Positions 17,859-27,983 of a stretch of DNA of 64,000 bases are shown piece by piece (within the stretch, counting starts at the first letter, position 1; every line of letters begins with the position of its first letter). A program made the translations under genes and the position numbers. The notes below the pieces were generated by a model. That model did no database searches and was not told the DNA's origin. It saw nothing but the letters and a program-made list of their open reading frames with translations. Origin of the DNA: [Synechococcus] sp. NIES-970 (GTDB lineage Bacteria > Cyanobacteriota > Cyanobacteriia > Cyanobacteriales > MRBY01); assembly GCA_002356215.1 (NCBI GenBank), contig AP017959.1, positions 992,001-1,056,000 of the forward strand. Reading direction: 5' to 3'.

Positions 17859-19643
17859 TTATTGTCGCTCTACCCGCAACAGCTGGTAAGGCTTCCTTTC
17901 AAGGAGGGTCTCTACGGTTTTATCGGCGAGGGGAAGTTCACCTAGGGTATCAGCGCCAGTAATCAGCAAAAAAGAAGGATTCGCCTCGGTTGCAATGGCA
18001 TTGATGGCGGCGATTCCGTCTTCTTGATCGGGATTGATAAAATGAATATCCTGACCACTGTAAAAGACGAGACTCGGTTTTTCAAAGCCGACCATGGCGA
18101 TCGCCTCATTGGGACGTTGATCGGTGGTGATCAGATGGGCGATCTCCCTTAGACCACTTTGGCGTTCTTGGTCAATTAAGGCGCCAACAGGGAGCAATAC
18201 TAGGGCAATCAGCGCCACCATAATCACACTATTGCTTAGATAAATGCCCAAGGGCGATCGTCGCTGTACCATGGCAATCAGCATGAGACTGCCCACGAGC
18301 CAAATGCCAAATCCCCACCAAGCTAAGTTTGACTGGGCAAAGGTTGCAGCAAGGTCAGGGGCAGCGGGATCATCGCCGATCACCCGGGGGCTATAGAGCA
18401 TAAAGCCGCTTAAAATGAGGCCAAACACCACATTAGCGATCGCACTCCCCAAAAATCCTTTCGACAACCGTTGGGGGGTTTCAATCCCATAGCTACTAAA
18501 AAGAGCCACTAAAATCGCCGCCGCTGGGAGTAAAGGAATGGTATAGCTGGGCAACTTGGTCACAGCGATTGTGAAAAATATAAATACCACCCAAAACCAA
18601 ACACCGGCAAAGAGAGCCAGGTGTGCTTCCCGGGGAGCTTGACGCCAGAGGGAGGGGCGATGGAGCTGGAGTCTGGCGATCGCCCCTGGCAAATATACGG
18701 ACCAGGGCAAAAAGCCGATTAAAACCACCAAAAAATAAAAGTACCAAGGGGCATTATGACCATTCACAACCCCCGTAAAGCGTTCTACATTGTGGTAGCC
18801 AAAAAAGCTATCAATATAAGCCTGGCCGTTGCGGAGGGTCACTAAAACAAACCAAGGGGCAGCGATCGCCAAAAAAATAATTGTGCCCATCAGGGGTTTA
18901 GCCTCCGTGAACACTTCTCGAAATTTACCGAGATAGAGGAGAAAAACCAAGATAACCATTCCCGGCACAACGATCCCCACGGGTCCTTTTGCTAGCACCG
19001 CACAGGCCAATAAAACGTAGGCAGCAATATACCAACTATTGGGTAGCCAACGATTGATCGCCTTGCCACCACTGCCATAACCATAGAAAAAACAAATGAG
19101 GCCACCACTAAAACAGCCATTGAGCAGCATATCGGCAACCCCCTGTCTTGCCCAAACAATGGTCTGGAGATTTAGGGCGACAAGACTGCTACCGATCCAA
19201 GCGGCTAACCATAGTTGACGCTGACTTTTCGGGCTAGTGGGATCAGCTGCCGCTGCGATGGTACCGAAGCCAAATTTACGCAACAAAATAAACAGCAGGA
19301 TCATGAGCCCTAAGGCGGCGAAAGCAGACGGTAATCTAGCTCCCCAGGCATTGACACCCACAATTTTGTAGGCGATCGCCATCAACCAATACACTAAGGG
19401 CGGCTTATCGAAGCGGGTTTCGCCATTGTAATAGGGAGTAATCCAATCCCCCGTGAGTAGCATTCGCCGGGCCGCATCTGCAAACATCGGCTCCGTCTCA
19501 TCGATGAGACCAATGCTGCCTAAACGAAAGAAAAAAGCCAAGCCCCCCAGCAAACCTAGGGCGATCGCCGAGATGATCCCCGTCGTTTTCGGGAATTTTT
19601 CGTAGGTTTGATACCAACGGCGGACAGAGTCAAAGCGCGACAT
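17859..19643 (-). CDS. ArnT/PMT-type glycosyltransferase (GT39/GT83-like)
   Basis: This 594-residue integral membrane protein has about 12 hydrophobic segments. It carries the family signature near the N-terminus: acidic IDETEP at residues 47-52, then TGDWITPYYNG and FDKPPLVYW. Such enzymes transfer sugars from polyprenyl-phosphate carriers to lipids or proteins on the outer face of the membrane. The acceptor is not predictable here. It is the last gene of a minus-strand run (thioredoxin, aminotransferase, PEP-like fusion), with a 56-base gap to the gene before it. kaiA follows after 131 bases. Confidence 0.85.
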   Translation of the reverse strand: MSRFDSVRRWYQTYEKFPKTTGIISAIALGLLGGLAFFFRLGSIGLIDETEPMFADAARRMLLTGDWITPYYNGETRFDKPPLVYWLMAIAYKIVGVNAWGARLPSAFAALGLMILLFILLRKFGFGTIAAAADPTSPKSQRQLWLAAWIGSSLVALNLQTIVWARQGVADMLLNGCFSGGLICFFYGYGSGGKAINRWLPNSWYIAAYVLLACAVLAKGPVGIVVPGMVILVFLLYLGKFREVFTEAKPLMGTIIFLAIAAPWFVLVTLRNGQAYIDSFFGYHNVERFTGVVNGHNAPWYFYFLVVLIGFLPWSVYLPGAIARLQLHRPSLWRQAPREAHLALFAGVWFWVVFIFFTIAVTKLPSYTIPLLPAAAILVALFSSYGIETPQRLSKGFLGSAIANVVFGLILSGFMLYSPRVIGDDPAAPDLAATFAQSNLAWWGFGIWLVGSLMLIAMVQRRSPLGIYLSNSVIMVALIALVLLPVGALIDQERQSGLREIAHLITTDQRPNEAIAMVGFEKPSLVFYSGQDIHFINPDQEDGIAAINAIATEANPSFLLITGADTLGELPLADKTVETLLERKPYQLLRVERQ

Positions 19644-19699
19644 AAATCAGGGAAATCGAGAGTCAAAACTTCAGCGATTGTAACCTGCCCAGAGAAAAA

Positions 19700-22399
19700 C
19701 TAATTTGCATCCGTTGAGAGCGCCCCCGGATCTAGTAATTCCACTTGGCCGAGACGCCCATCGAGGCGCACCCACTGACCCGGCTGCAAACTATCAAAAG
19801 CCACTGCAACATTAGCCACCATTGGGATGTGGTGCTGGCGGGCTAAACTGGCTCCCTGGGAAAGAACCCCTCCCTGGGTTGTAATAATTCCCCCCACTTG
19901 GGGAAGCATCGCCAGGTCACCTTCGTGGATATAGGAAGTTACGAGGATATCATTGGCACTCCACCCAGTTGATAGTTGCCCCTGGGGACAGAAACGTACC
20001 TGACCAATCACCGCCCCACTACTGACCGCCTGGCCTTGGAGTTTTTGGAGAGAACAACTACTGGAGACATCGGTTTTTGTCTTCAGTTGACCGTAGATAA
20101 TGTCCGGTGGGGCCCCCTGTTCTTGGTCTAAACTGAGCTGTGATCGCCGATATTGAATTTTCAGTTGCAGTTGCGAAAAATCTTGGGAACCAGGATCTGT
20201 CGTTAAGGTCTTCACCTCAGATAGTTTCAGCCAAAAAATATCGTCAGGTTGTTCTAAATAACCCTGCTTTTGCCACATTTGGGCGATCGCCAACAGATGC
20301 TGGCGCAATTGGGCCAAAAACATTTCGTAAAAGCTCGCCACTTCCTCTTGTTGCAAATGGGTCTGCTGGAGTTGCCGTTGGGCAGCACTGAGGGCCACCG
20401 GAGAAATGGCGGTTCTTGGCTGATTGACCAAATCTGTTAACCACTGTCGTACGGCCCCCGTATTTTCTCGCCAGCGCTTTTGGGCCAGTTCCCAGGGTAA
20501 GGCAGCCCCGTCGCTATAGTCTGCGATCCATTGGTCTAAGCGCTCAAAAAAGCGATCGCCATCGGGGAGTTCTGCCAATTGCGCGAATAGGGCGGCCCGG
20601 GTCAAGGGTTCCCGGTGCCCCCGGCCCACCTTTCCCTCTGCCTTGAGTTGAGCCCGAATATCCACAGCCAACTGATTGAGCGTTTGTACACGGGGGGGGA
20701 GGGGCGGCAGAAAGTTTGGTAAACCACTGGTCAGCCTTTTGCGCCAGAGGATCACTTCACCCCGTAACCAAAAGCCCAAAAGCAGCTCCAGGATATCAGT
20801 GATTTGTTCTACGCTATGGACGCGGTCAGCCAATCCCAAGGCCGTTGGGTGACTATCGATCATTTTGAGGGTTTTCAAAAGAGGATAGCAAAACCGATGG
20901 ACTATCCCCTGAAATTCCCCATACCACTGCCAGTCCCAACGGAGATAGCGATAGCAAAGCATCGGATGGCGGAGCATGAGCCCCATTAACCCAGTTCGCG
21001 ATTGTAAATCAGCGACATTGAAGTTTTTGCGGTGCCAGAGACGCTCCCAAAAGCTGCGGTTGAGGTAACTGTAACCTCGGTGATGGGAGATGAAAGTAAT
21101 ATTGCGGGGGTTTTCCTGGCCTTCCCACAGGGCCGTGTAGAGGGAGGCGATCGCCCCGGGGACGATAGTCTCCAGTAGAGACGCACTGAGGGGGGATAGG
21201 GGTTGGGGTAAGAGGCTCCCGATCCATTCCCTCGTCCACACTGGGTGGAGGTGATAGACAGGCCGCACCCGCAAAATCCACAATTGTTCCCCCGTGAAAC
21301 ACCATTCCATCGCTTGGGGACTCCCTTGGTGCTTTTCCAGTTGGCGACTGAGTTGGGCCACGTCCCGGAGAAGAGTTTGGGGTGGCTGTTCCGGAGCAGA
21401 CACTTCCCCGAGGGGCTGGGGATCAGCTAGGCCATAGAAAATTGGAAATCGCCCTTCTCCGATCACCAGGGGGGTAATAAAATCCCGGGCCACTTCTGTC
21501 AGTGGATCTTGGCGACTGTAGGGTAAAGGGGGACGGCTATAGGTAATACCAGACCATAACACCGATGGTTGGGCTTGGATGAGGAGAGCTTGCCGTCCTA
21601 GATCGGCATTGCTAAACCCATTGACCAAAGCCGCTTCAAGTTCCGCTGAGGTCCTCAGAGATTCCGTAGGAATATGAAAAGTAAGGGCCGGCTTCTCACT
21701 GGACAGACGCACCATATAGGGGCGATCGCCCTTAGGTTCGAGGAAAGTCAAAAAACGCTGGAGATCGTCCCCTGGCCTGAGTATCCAGCCTGGTAAAACG
21801 GGGTAACCCAGGGCCTTGAGCTGGCTGAGGGTCGCTGCATCTTGGCCCACCTTAGCCGCCATCAGGGGTTGATCGAGATTCAGAAAACCATATTCGGGTT
21901 GGAACAGTTGCCACAGTTGCCGCTGGCTCCCTGCGCGTTGGCTCAACCACCCTAAGACCCCTCCGAGGGCGATCGCTGCCCCCCAATAACCTGGTGCTGT
22001 GCCATGGCGCAATCCCAAGGCCACAAAAACTAAAGCCAAAACAGCCCAAGTCCCCAAATAAACCTGACGAAAGAGCGTCAGACTGATCACACCAATAAAA
22101 CTGGTAGTCAAGGTTATCTGCCAATCGTGGAGTAGCAGACCCCCCCAAACTAGCCCCAAGGAGATTTCTTGTCTTCGCCAGTAGCGGCCCATGGTCAGAG
22201 CCAACAGGGTGATGAGCTCCCAGGGGGAATGGGGCGGGAAAAAATATCGCGTCAGGGCGATCGCCCCCAACCCCAGCAGCATATCCCAAATGAGTTGTCG
22301 ACTGGCATGGTTACGCCCTTGGGGGAGCGAAACAAAGGCTCCCAAAAGCGGCATGGCCGTCATGATCAACAGGCAACCCCAGAGTTGAGTAAAAGTCAT
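19700..22399 (-). CDS. membrane domain fused to PEP-synthase-like domains
   Basis: The start at 22399 overlaps the aminotransferase stop by four bases (ATGA), giving 899 residues. Residues about 1-165 are a polytopic membrane domain; related proteins are sometimes labelled PlsY-like acyltransferases, but the usual PlsY signatures are not visible. A diverged ATP-binding region of PEP synthase/PPDK type follows (KVGQDAATLSQLKALGYPVL). The C-terminus is a PEP-utilising mobile domain (GGIITTQGGVLSQGASLAR). In that motif the phosphorylated histidine of GG-x-x-S/C-H is replaced by Gln848, so classical phosphotransfer is unlikely. The real reaction is unknown. Confidence 0.75.
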   Translation of the reverse strand: MTFTQLWGCLLIMTAMPLLGAFVSLPQGRNHASRQLIWDMLLGLGAIALTRYFFPPHSPWELITLLALTMGRYWRRQEISLGLVWGGLLLHDWQITLTTSFIGVISLTLFRQVYLGTWAVLALVFVALGLRHGTAPGYWGAAIALGGVLGWLSQRAGSQRQLWQLFQPEYGFLNLDQPLMAAKVGQDAATLSQLKALGYPVLPGWILRPGDDLQRFLTFLEPKGDRPYMVRLSSEKPALTFHIPTESLRTSAELEAALVNGFSNADLGRQALLIQAQPSVLWSGITYSRPPLPYSRQDPLTEVARDFITPLVIGEGRFPIFYGLADPQPLGEVSAPEQPPQTLLRDVAQLSRQLEKHQGSPQAMEWCFTGEQLWILRVRPVYHLHPVWTREWIGSLLPQPLSPLSASLLETIVPGAIASLYTALWEGQENPRNITFISHHRGYSYLNRSFWERLWHRKNFNVADLQSRTGLMGLMLRHPMLCYRYLRWDWQWYGEFQGIVHRFCYPLLKTLKMIDSHPTALGLADRVHSVEQITDILELLLGFWLRGEVILWRKRLTSGLPNFLPPLPPRVQTLNQLAVDIRAQLKAEGKVGRGHREPLTRAALFAQLAELPDGDRFFERLDQWIADYSDGAALPWELAQKRWRENTGAVRQWLTDLVNQPRTAISPVALSAAQRQLQQTHLQQEEVASFYEMFLAQLRQHLLAIAQMWQKQGYLEQPDDIFWLKLSEVKTLTTDPGSQDFSQLQLKIQYRRSQLSLDQEQGAPPDIIYGQLKTKTDVSSSCSLQKLQGQAVSSGAVIGQVRFCPQGQLSTGWSANDILVTSYIHEGDLAMLPQVGGIITTQGGVLSQGASLARQHHIPMVANVAVAFDSLQPGQWVRLDGRLGQVELLDPGALSTDAN

Positions 22400-23571
22400 G
22401 GTTGGTGCGCGAGAAATCGCTGGATTCGGCGAACGGCTTCCCGGAGGATGAGCGGCTCCTGCACGAGGGCAAAACGCACGAAGCCTTCCCCTGTCGAGCC
22501 AAACCCAGAACCGGGAGAGAGGGCGACCCCCGTTGCTGCCACCAACTGTGTACAAAATTCTAAGGCGCTTCCCGACCAAGTGGTTGGTAATGGAGCCCAA
22601 ACATAAAGCGTTGCTTCTGGCTTAGGCACAACCCAACCGGCTTGGTTAAGGGCTGTTACGAGGGTATCCCGCCGGTCTTGATATGCTTGGACGTTTTCAG
22701 AGATTGTTTTTTGATCCCGTTGGAGTGCGGCGATCGCCCCGGCTAAAATCCCTTGGTATTGGTTAAAGTCGACCACTGCTTTGAGCTGACGTAGGGCCGC
22801 AATTAACTGGGCATTGCCCACCGCAAAAGCGACCCGAAAGCCGCCCATGTTAAAGGATTTTGAAAAGGTAAAAAATTCAATGGTGCAGGTTTTTTCGGGA
22901 TCAGCCTGGAGTATTGAGGGCGGCGCTGCTGCCGTAAAGTACATATCGTTATAGGGAAAATCATGCACCAGAACGAGATCATGGGTCTGGCAGAAGGCGA
23001 CGGCTTCCTGGAAAAAATCTAGGCTAGCGATCGCCGCAGTCGGATTATTGGGATAGCTGAGAATCATCAACCGGCTTTGCGCCAAAACTGCCAGGGGAAT
23101 TGTTTCAAATCGTGGCAAAAAATTATTTTCAGCGGTGAGAGGCATATAGTAGCTCTCGCCCCCCGCCAGGGCGACTCCCCCGGCATAGGAAGGGTAGCCC
23201 GGATCTGGCAAAAGGGCATAATCGCCTGGGTCCATGAGCGCCAGGGGGAGATGGGCTGTCCCTTCCTGGGAGCCGATCAGGGCCAAAACCTCGGTTTCTG
23301 GGTCAACCCCAACCCCATAGCGTTGGCTGTACCAACTGGCGATCGCCTCCCGAAAAGCTTGGGTGTTGCGGTGGAGGACATAACCATGGGTCTGGGGATC
23401 CTGGAGCGCCTGCCCGATGGTTTCAATGGCGATCGGCGACGCAGGCAAGTCAGAAGACCCCAAGGATAGATCGATTAAGGTCTGACCTGCCGCCACTGCT
23501 TGGGCCTTGGCCCGGTCCATGTCTGCGAACACATTTGCCGAAAGCCGTGATAACCGCTGGGAAAAACGCAT
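22396..23571 (-). CDS. class I/II aminotransferase (LL-DAP/aspartate-type)
   Basis: The 391-residue fold-type I PLP enzyme has the Schiff-base lysine K238 in FFTFSKSFNMGGFR, the substrate/PLP motif YPNNPTAA at 173-180, and HDFPYNDM around 203-210. It resembles LL-diaminopimelate or succinyl-diaminopimelate aminotransferases, but the exact substrate cannot be fixed. It lies 27 bases after thioredoxin and overlaps the following fusion gene by four bases, so these form one transcription unit. Confidence 0.85.
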   Translation of the reverse strand: MRFSQRLSRLSANVFADMDRAKAQAVAAGQTLIDLSLGSSDLPASPIAIETIGQALQDPQTHGYVLHRNTQAFREAIASWYSQRYGVGVDPETEVLALIGSQEGTAHLPLALMDPGDYALLPDPGYPSYAGGVALAGGESYYMPLTAENNFLPRFETIPLAVLAQSRLMILSYPNNPTAAIASLDFFQEAVAFCQTHDLVLVHDFPYNDMYFTAAAPPSILQADPEKTCTIEFFTFSKSFNMGGFRVAFAVGNAQLIAALRQLKAVVDFNQYQGILAGAIAALQRDQKTISENVQAYQDRRDTLVTALNQAGWVVPKPEATLYVWAPLPTTWSGSALEFCTQLVAATGVALSPGSGFGSTGEGFVRFALVQEPLILREAVRRIQRFLAHQP

Positions 23572-23598
23572 AGGGACAAGCCAAAAATCAAAACGATA

Positions 23599-23925
23599 CT
23601 AAAGCTGGGACTCGATAAAATCTTTGAGGGCCTGTTTGGTGATTGCCCCTTCATGGCTGGCAATGACAGTGTGATCCCGGAAAAAGCGCAGGGCAGGTAC
23701 CCCCTCTACTTGGCACTGGGCGACGGCTTCTGGATTGGGGTCTACCTCTAGTTTTACAACCTTCAGGCGATCGCCATATTCCTGGGCGGCCCAATTGATC
23801 GAAGGTGAAACTAACCGACAAGGTCCGCACCAGCTGGCCCAAAAATAAACCAAAATATCTTGGTTAACGCTGAGGACTTCCTGCTCAAACTGGGAATCGG
23901 TAATTTCCAAAACACTGCCACTCAC
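23599..23925 (-). CDS. thioredoxin
   Basis: This 108-residue thioredoxin has the active site WCGPC (C33, C36) and the cis-proline region VEGVPALRFF. It reduces protein disulfides, in cyanobacteria mainly at the expense of ferredoxin or NADPH. The start is a GTG preceded by AAGGAG at good spacing. Sequence divergence from the main m-type thioredoxin suggests an accessory isoform. It heads the operon with the aminotransferase. Confidence 0.92.
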   Translation of the reverse strand: MSGSVLEITDSQFEQEVLSVNQDILVYFWASWCGPCRLVSPSINWAAQEYGDRLKVVKLEVDPNPEAVAQCQVEGVPALRFFRDHTVIASHEGAITKQALKDFIESQL

Positions 23926-24136
23926 AGGGGATGAACTCCTTGGTTACTTACAAAGGGAAAGACAGTTCCTTACGTTAACAGTTTTCGGCGATCGCTGGAT
24001 CAACGGATTTACGAACAGCCACAAAACCGTCCCGGCTGGGGCAGAGCCACTCCTCCCACAAGGATTTTTCTCCCCCAGCTTAATTCACGATTTTTGTCGC
24101 GTCATTGTTCAGGTCATCCCACATCAGACGAAGGCC

Positions 24137-24940
24137 CTAGAGATTTTTCATCTGGGTGCGCAGGGCTTCTAACTCGGCATCTACCGCCGCAAAATCGGCC
24201 TCCGTCGGTTCAGGGGTTTCGACGGGGGTGTCAGACACCTCTTCCATTTCTTCCACCATCTTGGCGGCTTCTAGGGCAGGGGTTTGCTGGGATGCAGCCT
24301 TGAGCATGGCCAATTCATCGTCGATGCTGCTGGCGGCTTCAAGTTGGGCAAACTCCTGGTTTAGGCTAGAACTCCCGATGACGTTTGTGGCCTCAGATTG
24401 GGCCTCGAGTTCCATGATTTTGTCTTCCATGCGCTCGAAGGCACTCATCGCACTGCTAGTGTCGATGTTGTTCATGGTGCTCTGGAGCTGGACATTTGCC
24501 TTGGCGGCGTTGGCCCGGGCCTTGAGCATATCTTTTTTGGTTTTGGCCTCTTGGATTTTGCTCTCTAGGGCCAAAAGATTTTCTTTGAGGGTTTTGACCT
24601 GGGCATTTTGTTGGGTGACCTGTTGCTGGAGGACAGCGGCGGTATCGGCAAAACTTTTCTTGCGCACAAGGGCTTCCCGGGCCAGGTCTTCCCGGCCGTT
24701 ATTGATGGCCAGTTCTGCTTTTTTTTGCCAAGTGGTTGCTTCGGTCTGGTTTTTGATCAGTTGTTGCTCTGTTTTTTTCTGGGCGGCGATCGCCCGGGCC
24801 ACCGACTGACGCAGTTGTATTAAACTTTCCCCCATATCGGCAACGGCCTGCTCTAATATTTTTTCGGGGTCTTCGGCCTTACTGACCATGTCATTAAGGT
24901 TGGCTTTGACAACGCGACCAAGACGATCTAGGAATCCCAT
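24137..24940 (-). CDS. vipp1: PspA/IM30 family protein Vipp1
   Basis: Vipp1 (IM30) forms rings and rods on membranes and is needed for thylakoid biogenesis and repair. The 267-residue sequence starts with the amphipathic helix MGFLDRLGRVVKANLNDMV, then long heptad-rich helices. It ends with an extra acidic tail and helix (about 225-267) that separates Vipp1 from the shorter bacterial PspA. It stands alone on the minus strand with its own upstream region. Confidence 0.9.
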   Translation of the reverse strand: MGFLDRLGRVVKANLNDMVSKAEDPEKILEQAVADMGESLIQLRQSVARAIAAQKKTEQQLIKNQTEATTWQKKAELAINNGREDLAREALVRKKSFADTAAVLQQQVTQQNAQVKTLKENLLALESKIQEAKTKKDMLKARANAAKANVQLQSTMNNIDTSSAMSAFERMEDKIMELEAQSEATNVIGSSSLNQEFAQLEAASSIDDELAMLKAASQQTPALEAAKMVEEMEEVSDTPVETPEPTEADFAAVDAELEALRTQMKNL

Positions 24941-25410
24941 GATGCTTTATCTCTAATACGTGGTTGAGGGCAATTTTAACTGTGACTTACTCTGGCAATG
25001 GGGTAAGCATACTGTTTTACATTTTAATCATTTGTTTGGCGTTCCACGGCGATCGCCCCAGACAATGGAGCAAATTTATCCAGTGATCTGCCCTGAAAAA
25101 ATAGGTTTTTTGAAAAACTTGTTGAAATCGCCGGGATATCTTGAACTTTTTCGGACTAAATGTAAAAAAAATATAACGATCGCCTAAACCAATAGAAATC
25201 AAGAAAAATTATGGTCATTTAGACATTTTTTTGGGCTGCCTTGCCAGAGAGGGGCAAAGATCGGTTTAAGATTGAATCACAAGATGACCTCCCCCCATTG
25301 GTTCAATTTATCAAAAAGCCCTTCTTTCTTCCGGTATAGATTGTGAAGAGGGAAAATCTATCGTTTTGGTGGCAGGCTCTGCATTATGCTCTCCCAGTAA
25401 CGGCTAGATT
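24941..25410. other. divergent intergenic region, vipp1 and receiver-kinase
   Basis: These 470 bases hold no gene I can support. A 75-codon plus frame at 24960-25187 has no family character or ribosome-binding site. The region must contain the promoters of vipp1 and of the receiver-kinase, but I see no convincing -35/-10 pair. It is AT-rich and has one HIP1 site near 25050. Confidence 0.5.
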
Positions 25411-26601
25411 ATGGACCTAGATGACCTACGGATTTTGCTAATCGAAGATAATCTGGCAGAAGCTGAACTCTTAAGTGAGCTGTTGACAGATATTGAGATG
25501 GTGCAATGCCATATTTTGCATTTTTTTCGTCTCGAAAAGGCGATCACCTGTCTAGAAGAGCAATCTTTTGATGTTATTTTGCTTGATTTGAGCCTGCCGG
25601 ACAGTCAGGGATTGAGTTCTTTACCCCTCCTAATGGGGGTCGCCCCGGATATTCCGATTGTGGTGTTGACTAATACCAATGACGCAGAACTAGCCCTCGA
25701 AGCAGTACACCAGGGCGCCCAGGATTATTTAATTAAAAAAAATATCGCTTTCGACCAAGAAACACTTTTGCGCTCAATCCTCTACGCCATTGAACGCAAA
25801 CGCAACCAACAGGCCCTCAAGCTTGTCAATGATCGCCTGCGCCAGGAAATGAAGATTCGCGAGGGGATCCAACTCAAGCTCGAACAATCCAACCAGGAGT
25901 TGGCGCAGTTTGCTTATGTGGCCTCCCATGACTTGAAGCAACCCTTAGCTAGTATTTACTCTTGGTCTCAATTGCTCCAGGTGCGCTATGGCGATCGCCT
26001 CGATGAAAAAGGAGGCAGCTATCTCCAAGCGATCCAAGACTCTGTGCGCCAGATGACCCAGTTGATTGACGATCTTTTGACCTACTCGCGGGTTGACCGG
26101 ATGGAAAATACAGCCGTGGAAGTGGACTGTAATCTCATCGTCCACCAGGTCTGCAATCGCCTCAGCGCCGCCATCAATCAACAACAGGCAAAAGTGGCGA
26201 TCGATCCCCTACCCACCATTAAAGGAAACCCCCTTCAAATCAGCCAAATTTTTCAAAATCTCATCGAAAATGCCCTGAAATATTCCCGCACTGAGGTGAC
26301 CCCAGAAATTACAATTAGTGTCACCCAGCAGAACCACCACTGGGTTTTTAGTTGCCGCGATAACGGCATCGGCATTGAACCCGACTATTTTGAACAAATT
26401 TTCTACGCCTTCAAACGCCTCCATTCCCAGAGTCAATATGCTGGAACGGGAATTGGTTTAGCCGTCTGTAAAAAAATTGTCCAGCGCTATGGTGGCGAAA
26501 TTTGGGTCACTTCCACCTTTGGGGAAGGCTCCGCCTTTTATTTTTCTTTCCCGATGCAGGTCGCTGATTCTCCCGCCATCTCTGGTGACCCAGCAGATTG
26601 A
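25411..26601 (+). CDS. response regulator-histidine kinase fusion
   Basis: The 396-residue protein has an N-terminal receiver domain (about 6-128; acidic pocket E12/D13, phospho-acceptor D59 in LLDLSLPD), a coiled-coil linker (about 130-165), then a histidine kinase core. The kinase has H173 in ASHDLKQPLAS (a phytochrome-type HisKA) and the HATPase boxes NLIENALKYS and GTGIGLAVCKK. There is no membrane segment, so it is cytoplasmic. The receiver precedes the kinase, suggesting that an upstream kinase controls it. It stands alone, upstream of trpB by 62 bases. Confidence 0.92.
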   Translation: MDLDDLRILLIEDNLAEAELLSELLTDIEMVQCHILHFFRLEKAITCLEEQSFDVILLDLSLPDSQGLSSLPLLMGVAPDIPIVVLTNTNDAELALEAVHQGAQDYLIKKNIAFDQETLLRSILYAIERKRNQQALKLVNDRLRQEMKIREGIQLKLEQSNQELAQFAYVASHDLKQPLASIYSWSQLLQVRYGDRLDEKGGSYLQAIQDSVRQMTQLIDDLLTYSRVDRMENTAVEVDCNLIVHQVCNRLSAAINQQQAKVAIDPLPTIKGNPLQISQIFQNLIENALKYSRTEVTPEITISVTQQNHHWVFSCRDNGIGIEPDYFEQIFYAFKRLHSQSQYAGTGIGLAVCKKIVQRYGGEIWVTSTFGEGSAFYFSFPMQVADSPAISGDPAD

Positions 26602-26663
26602 GAGGTTGATCAAGTTACAATAAACCTTGCCCAGATTTACTCATTTCATCTGATACAGACACC

Positions 26664-27917
26664 GTGACTATTTCTCCCATTTCCCCCCAAAACATCACCT
26701 TTAGCCCCAATCAACCGGATGCCTTTGGGCGTTTTGGGCAGTATGGCGGCAAATATGTACCAGAAACCTTGATGCCTGCCCTCGCGGAATTGGAGGCAGC
26801 CTATGCCCAATACCGCAATGACCCGGCATTCCAGGTAGAACTCGCTGGCTTACTCAAAGACTATGTCGGTCGTCCCAGTCCTCTGTACTTTGCAGAACGG
26901 CTCACGGCTCGTTATGCTCGCCCGGATGGGTCTGGCCCCCAGATTTATCTCAAGCGCGAAGATCTTAACCACACCGGGGCTCACAAAATCAATAATGCGA
27001 TCGCCCAAGCCCTCCTCGCCAAACGCATGGGCAAAAAACGGATCATCGCGGAGACTGGCGCCGGTCAGCATGGCGTTGCGACGGCCACAGTCTGTGCTCG
27101 CTTTGGGCTAGAATGCATCATCTACATGGGGGTGCAGGATATGGAACGCCAAGCCCTGAATGTCTTTCGGATGAAATTGTTGGGGGCGACAGTACGGCCC
27201 GTTGCTGCGGGGACAGGAACCCTAAAAGACGCCACTTCTGAAGCGATTCGCGATTGGGTAACTAATGTAGAAACCACCCATTACATTCTCGGTTCCGTGG
27301 CTGGCCCCCACCCCTACCCGATGATGGTGCGAGACTTCCATGCCGTGATTGGTGCCGAAACCCGGGAGCAGTGCCAGGAGAAATGGGGCGGTCTGCCAGA
27401 CATTCTCATTGCCTGTGTGGGGGGAGGCTCTAACGCCATGGGTCTATTCCATGAATTTGTTCAAGATACTTCTGTCCGCTTAATCGGGGTTGAAGCGGAG
27501 GGCTCTGGTATCGCTAGTGGCCACCACGCCGCGACCCTCACCCAGGGAAAACCAGGCGTTTTACACGGGGCAATGAGTTATTTACTCCAGGATACCGAAG
27601 GCCAAGTCGTAGAGGCCCATTCCATCAGTGCGGGGCTAGATTATCCTGGGGTCGGCCCGGAGCATAGCTATCTTAAAGACACATCCCGGGCAGAATATTT
27701 TAGTGTTACGGACCAAGATGCAGTGGCTGCATTCCGCAGAGTATCTGAATTAGAAGGGATTATTCCGGCCCTTGAAACATCCCATGCTTTTGCTTATTTA
27801 GAAACCCTTTGTCCTCAGTTATCGGGTAGCCCCCGGATTGTGATCAATAGTTCTGGGCGGGGCGATAAGGATGTGCAAACGGTAGCGAAATATCTTGATA
27901 CCCACGGTTGGGATTAA
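26664..27917 (+). CDS. trpB: tryptophan synthase beta subunit
   Basis: TrpB condenses indole with serine to tryptophan using PLP. The 417-residue protein has the PLP lysine K108 in [11 protein letters not shown] and the phosphate loop GGGSNAMG. The start is GTG at 26664, the only codon that gives the family's usual N-terminus. trpA is not adjacent, as is usual in cyanobacteria. A strong terminator follows directly. Confidence 0.97.
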   Translation: MTISPISPQNITFSPNQPDAFGRFGQYGGKYVPETLMPALAELEAAYAQYRNDPAFQVELAGLLKDYVGRPSPLYFAERLTARYARPDGSGPQIYLKREDLNHTGAHKINNAIAQALLAKRMGKKRIIAETGAGQHGVATATVCARFGLECIIYMGVQDMERQALNVFRMKLLGATVRPVAAGTGTLKDATSEAIRDWVTNVETTHYILGSVAGPHPYPMMVRDFHAVIGAETREQCQEKWGGLPDILIACVGGGSNAMGLFHEFVQDTSVRLIGVEAEGSGIASGHHAATLTQGKPGVLHGAMSYLLQDTEGQVVEAHSISAGLDYPGVGPEHSYLKDTSRAEYFSVTDQDAVAAFRRVSELEGIIPALETSHAFAYLETLCPQLSGSPRIVINSSGRGDKDVQTVAKYLDTHGWD

Positions 27918-27930
27918 CGTTCCCCCCTGT

Positions 27931-27954
27931 CCCCTCCCAGGAGGGGATTTTTTT
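27931..27954 (+). terminator. terminator after trpB
   Basis: A 7-bp GC-rich stem, CCCCTCC (27931-27937) with GGAGGGG (27940-27946), is followed by a run of seven T. It is a rho-independent terminator 14 bases after the trpB stop. Confidence 0.88.
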
Positions 27955-27983
27955 GTGGGTTGAAGAAAAGTAAAAGTCTGTAG

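Noticed and set aside
24156-24809. 217-codon plus-strand frame opposite vipp1
   Set aside because: Ser/Ala/Leu-rich mirror of the Glu/Gln/Ala-rich coiled coil of Vipp1, an expected artefact.
24960-25187. 75-codon plus-strand frame between vipp1 and the receiver-kinase
   Set aside because: No ribosome-binding site, no family resemblance; treated as chance.
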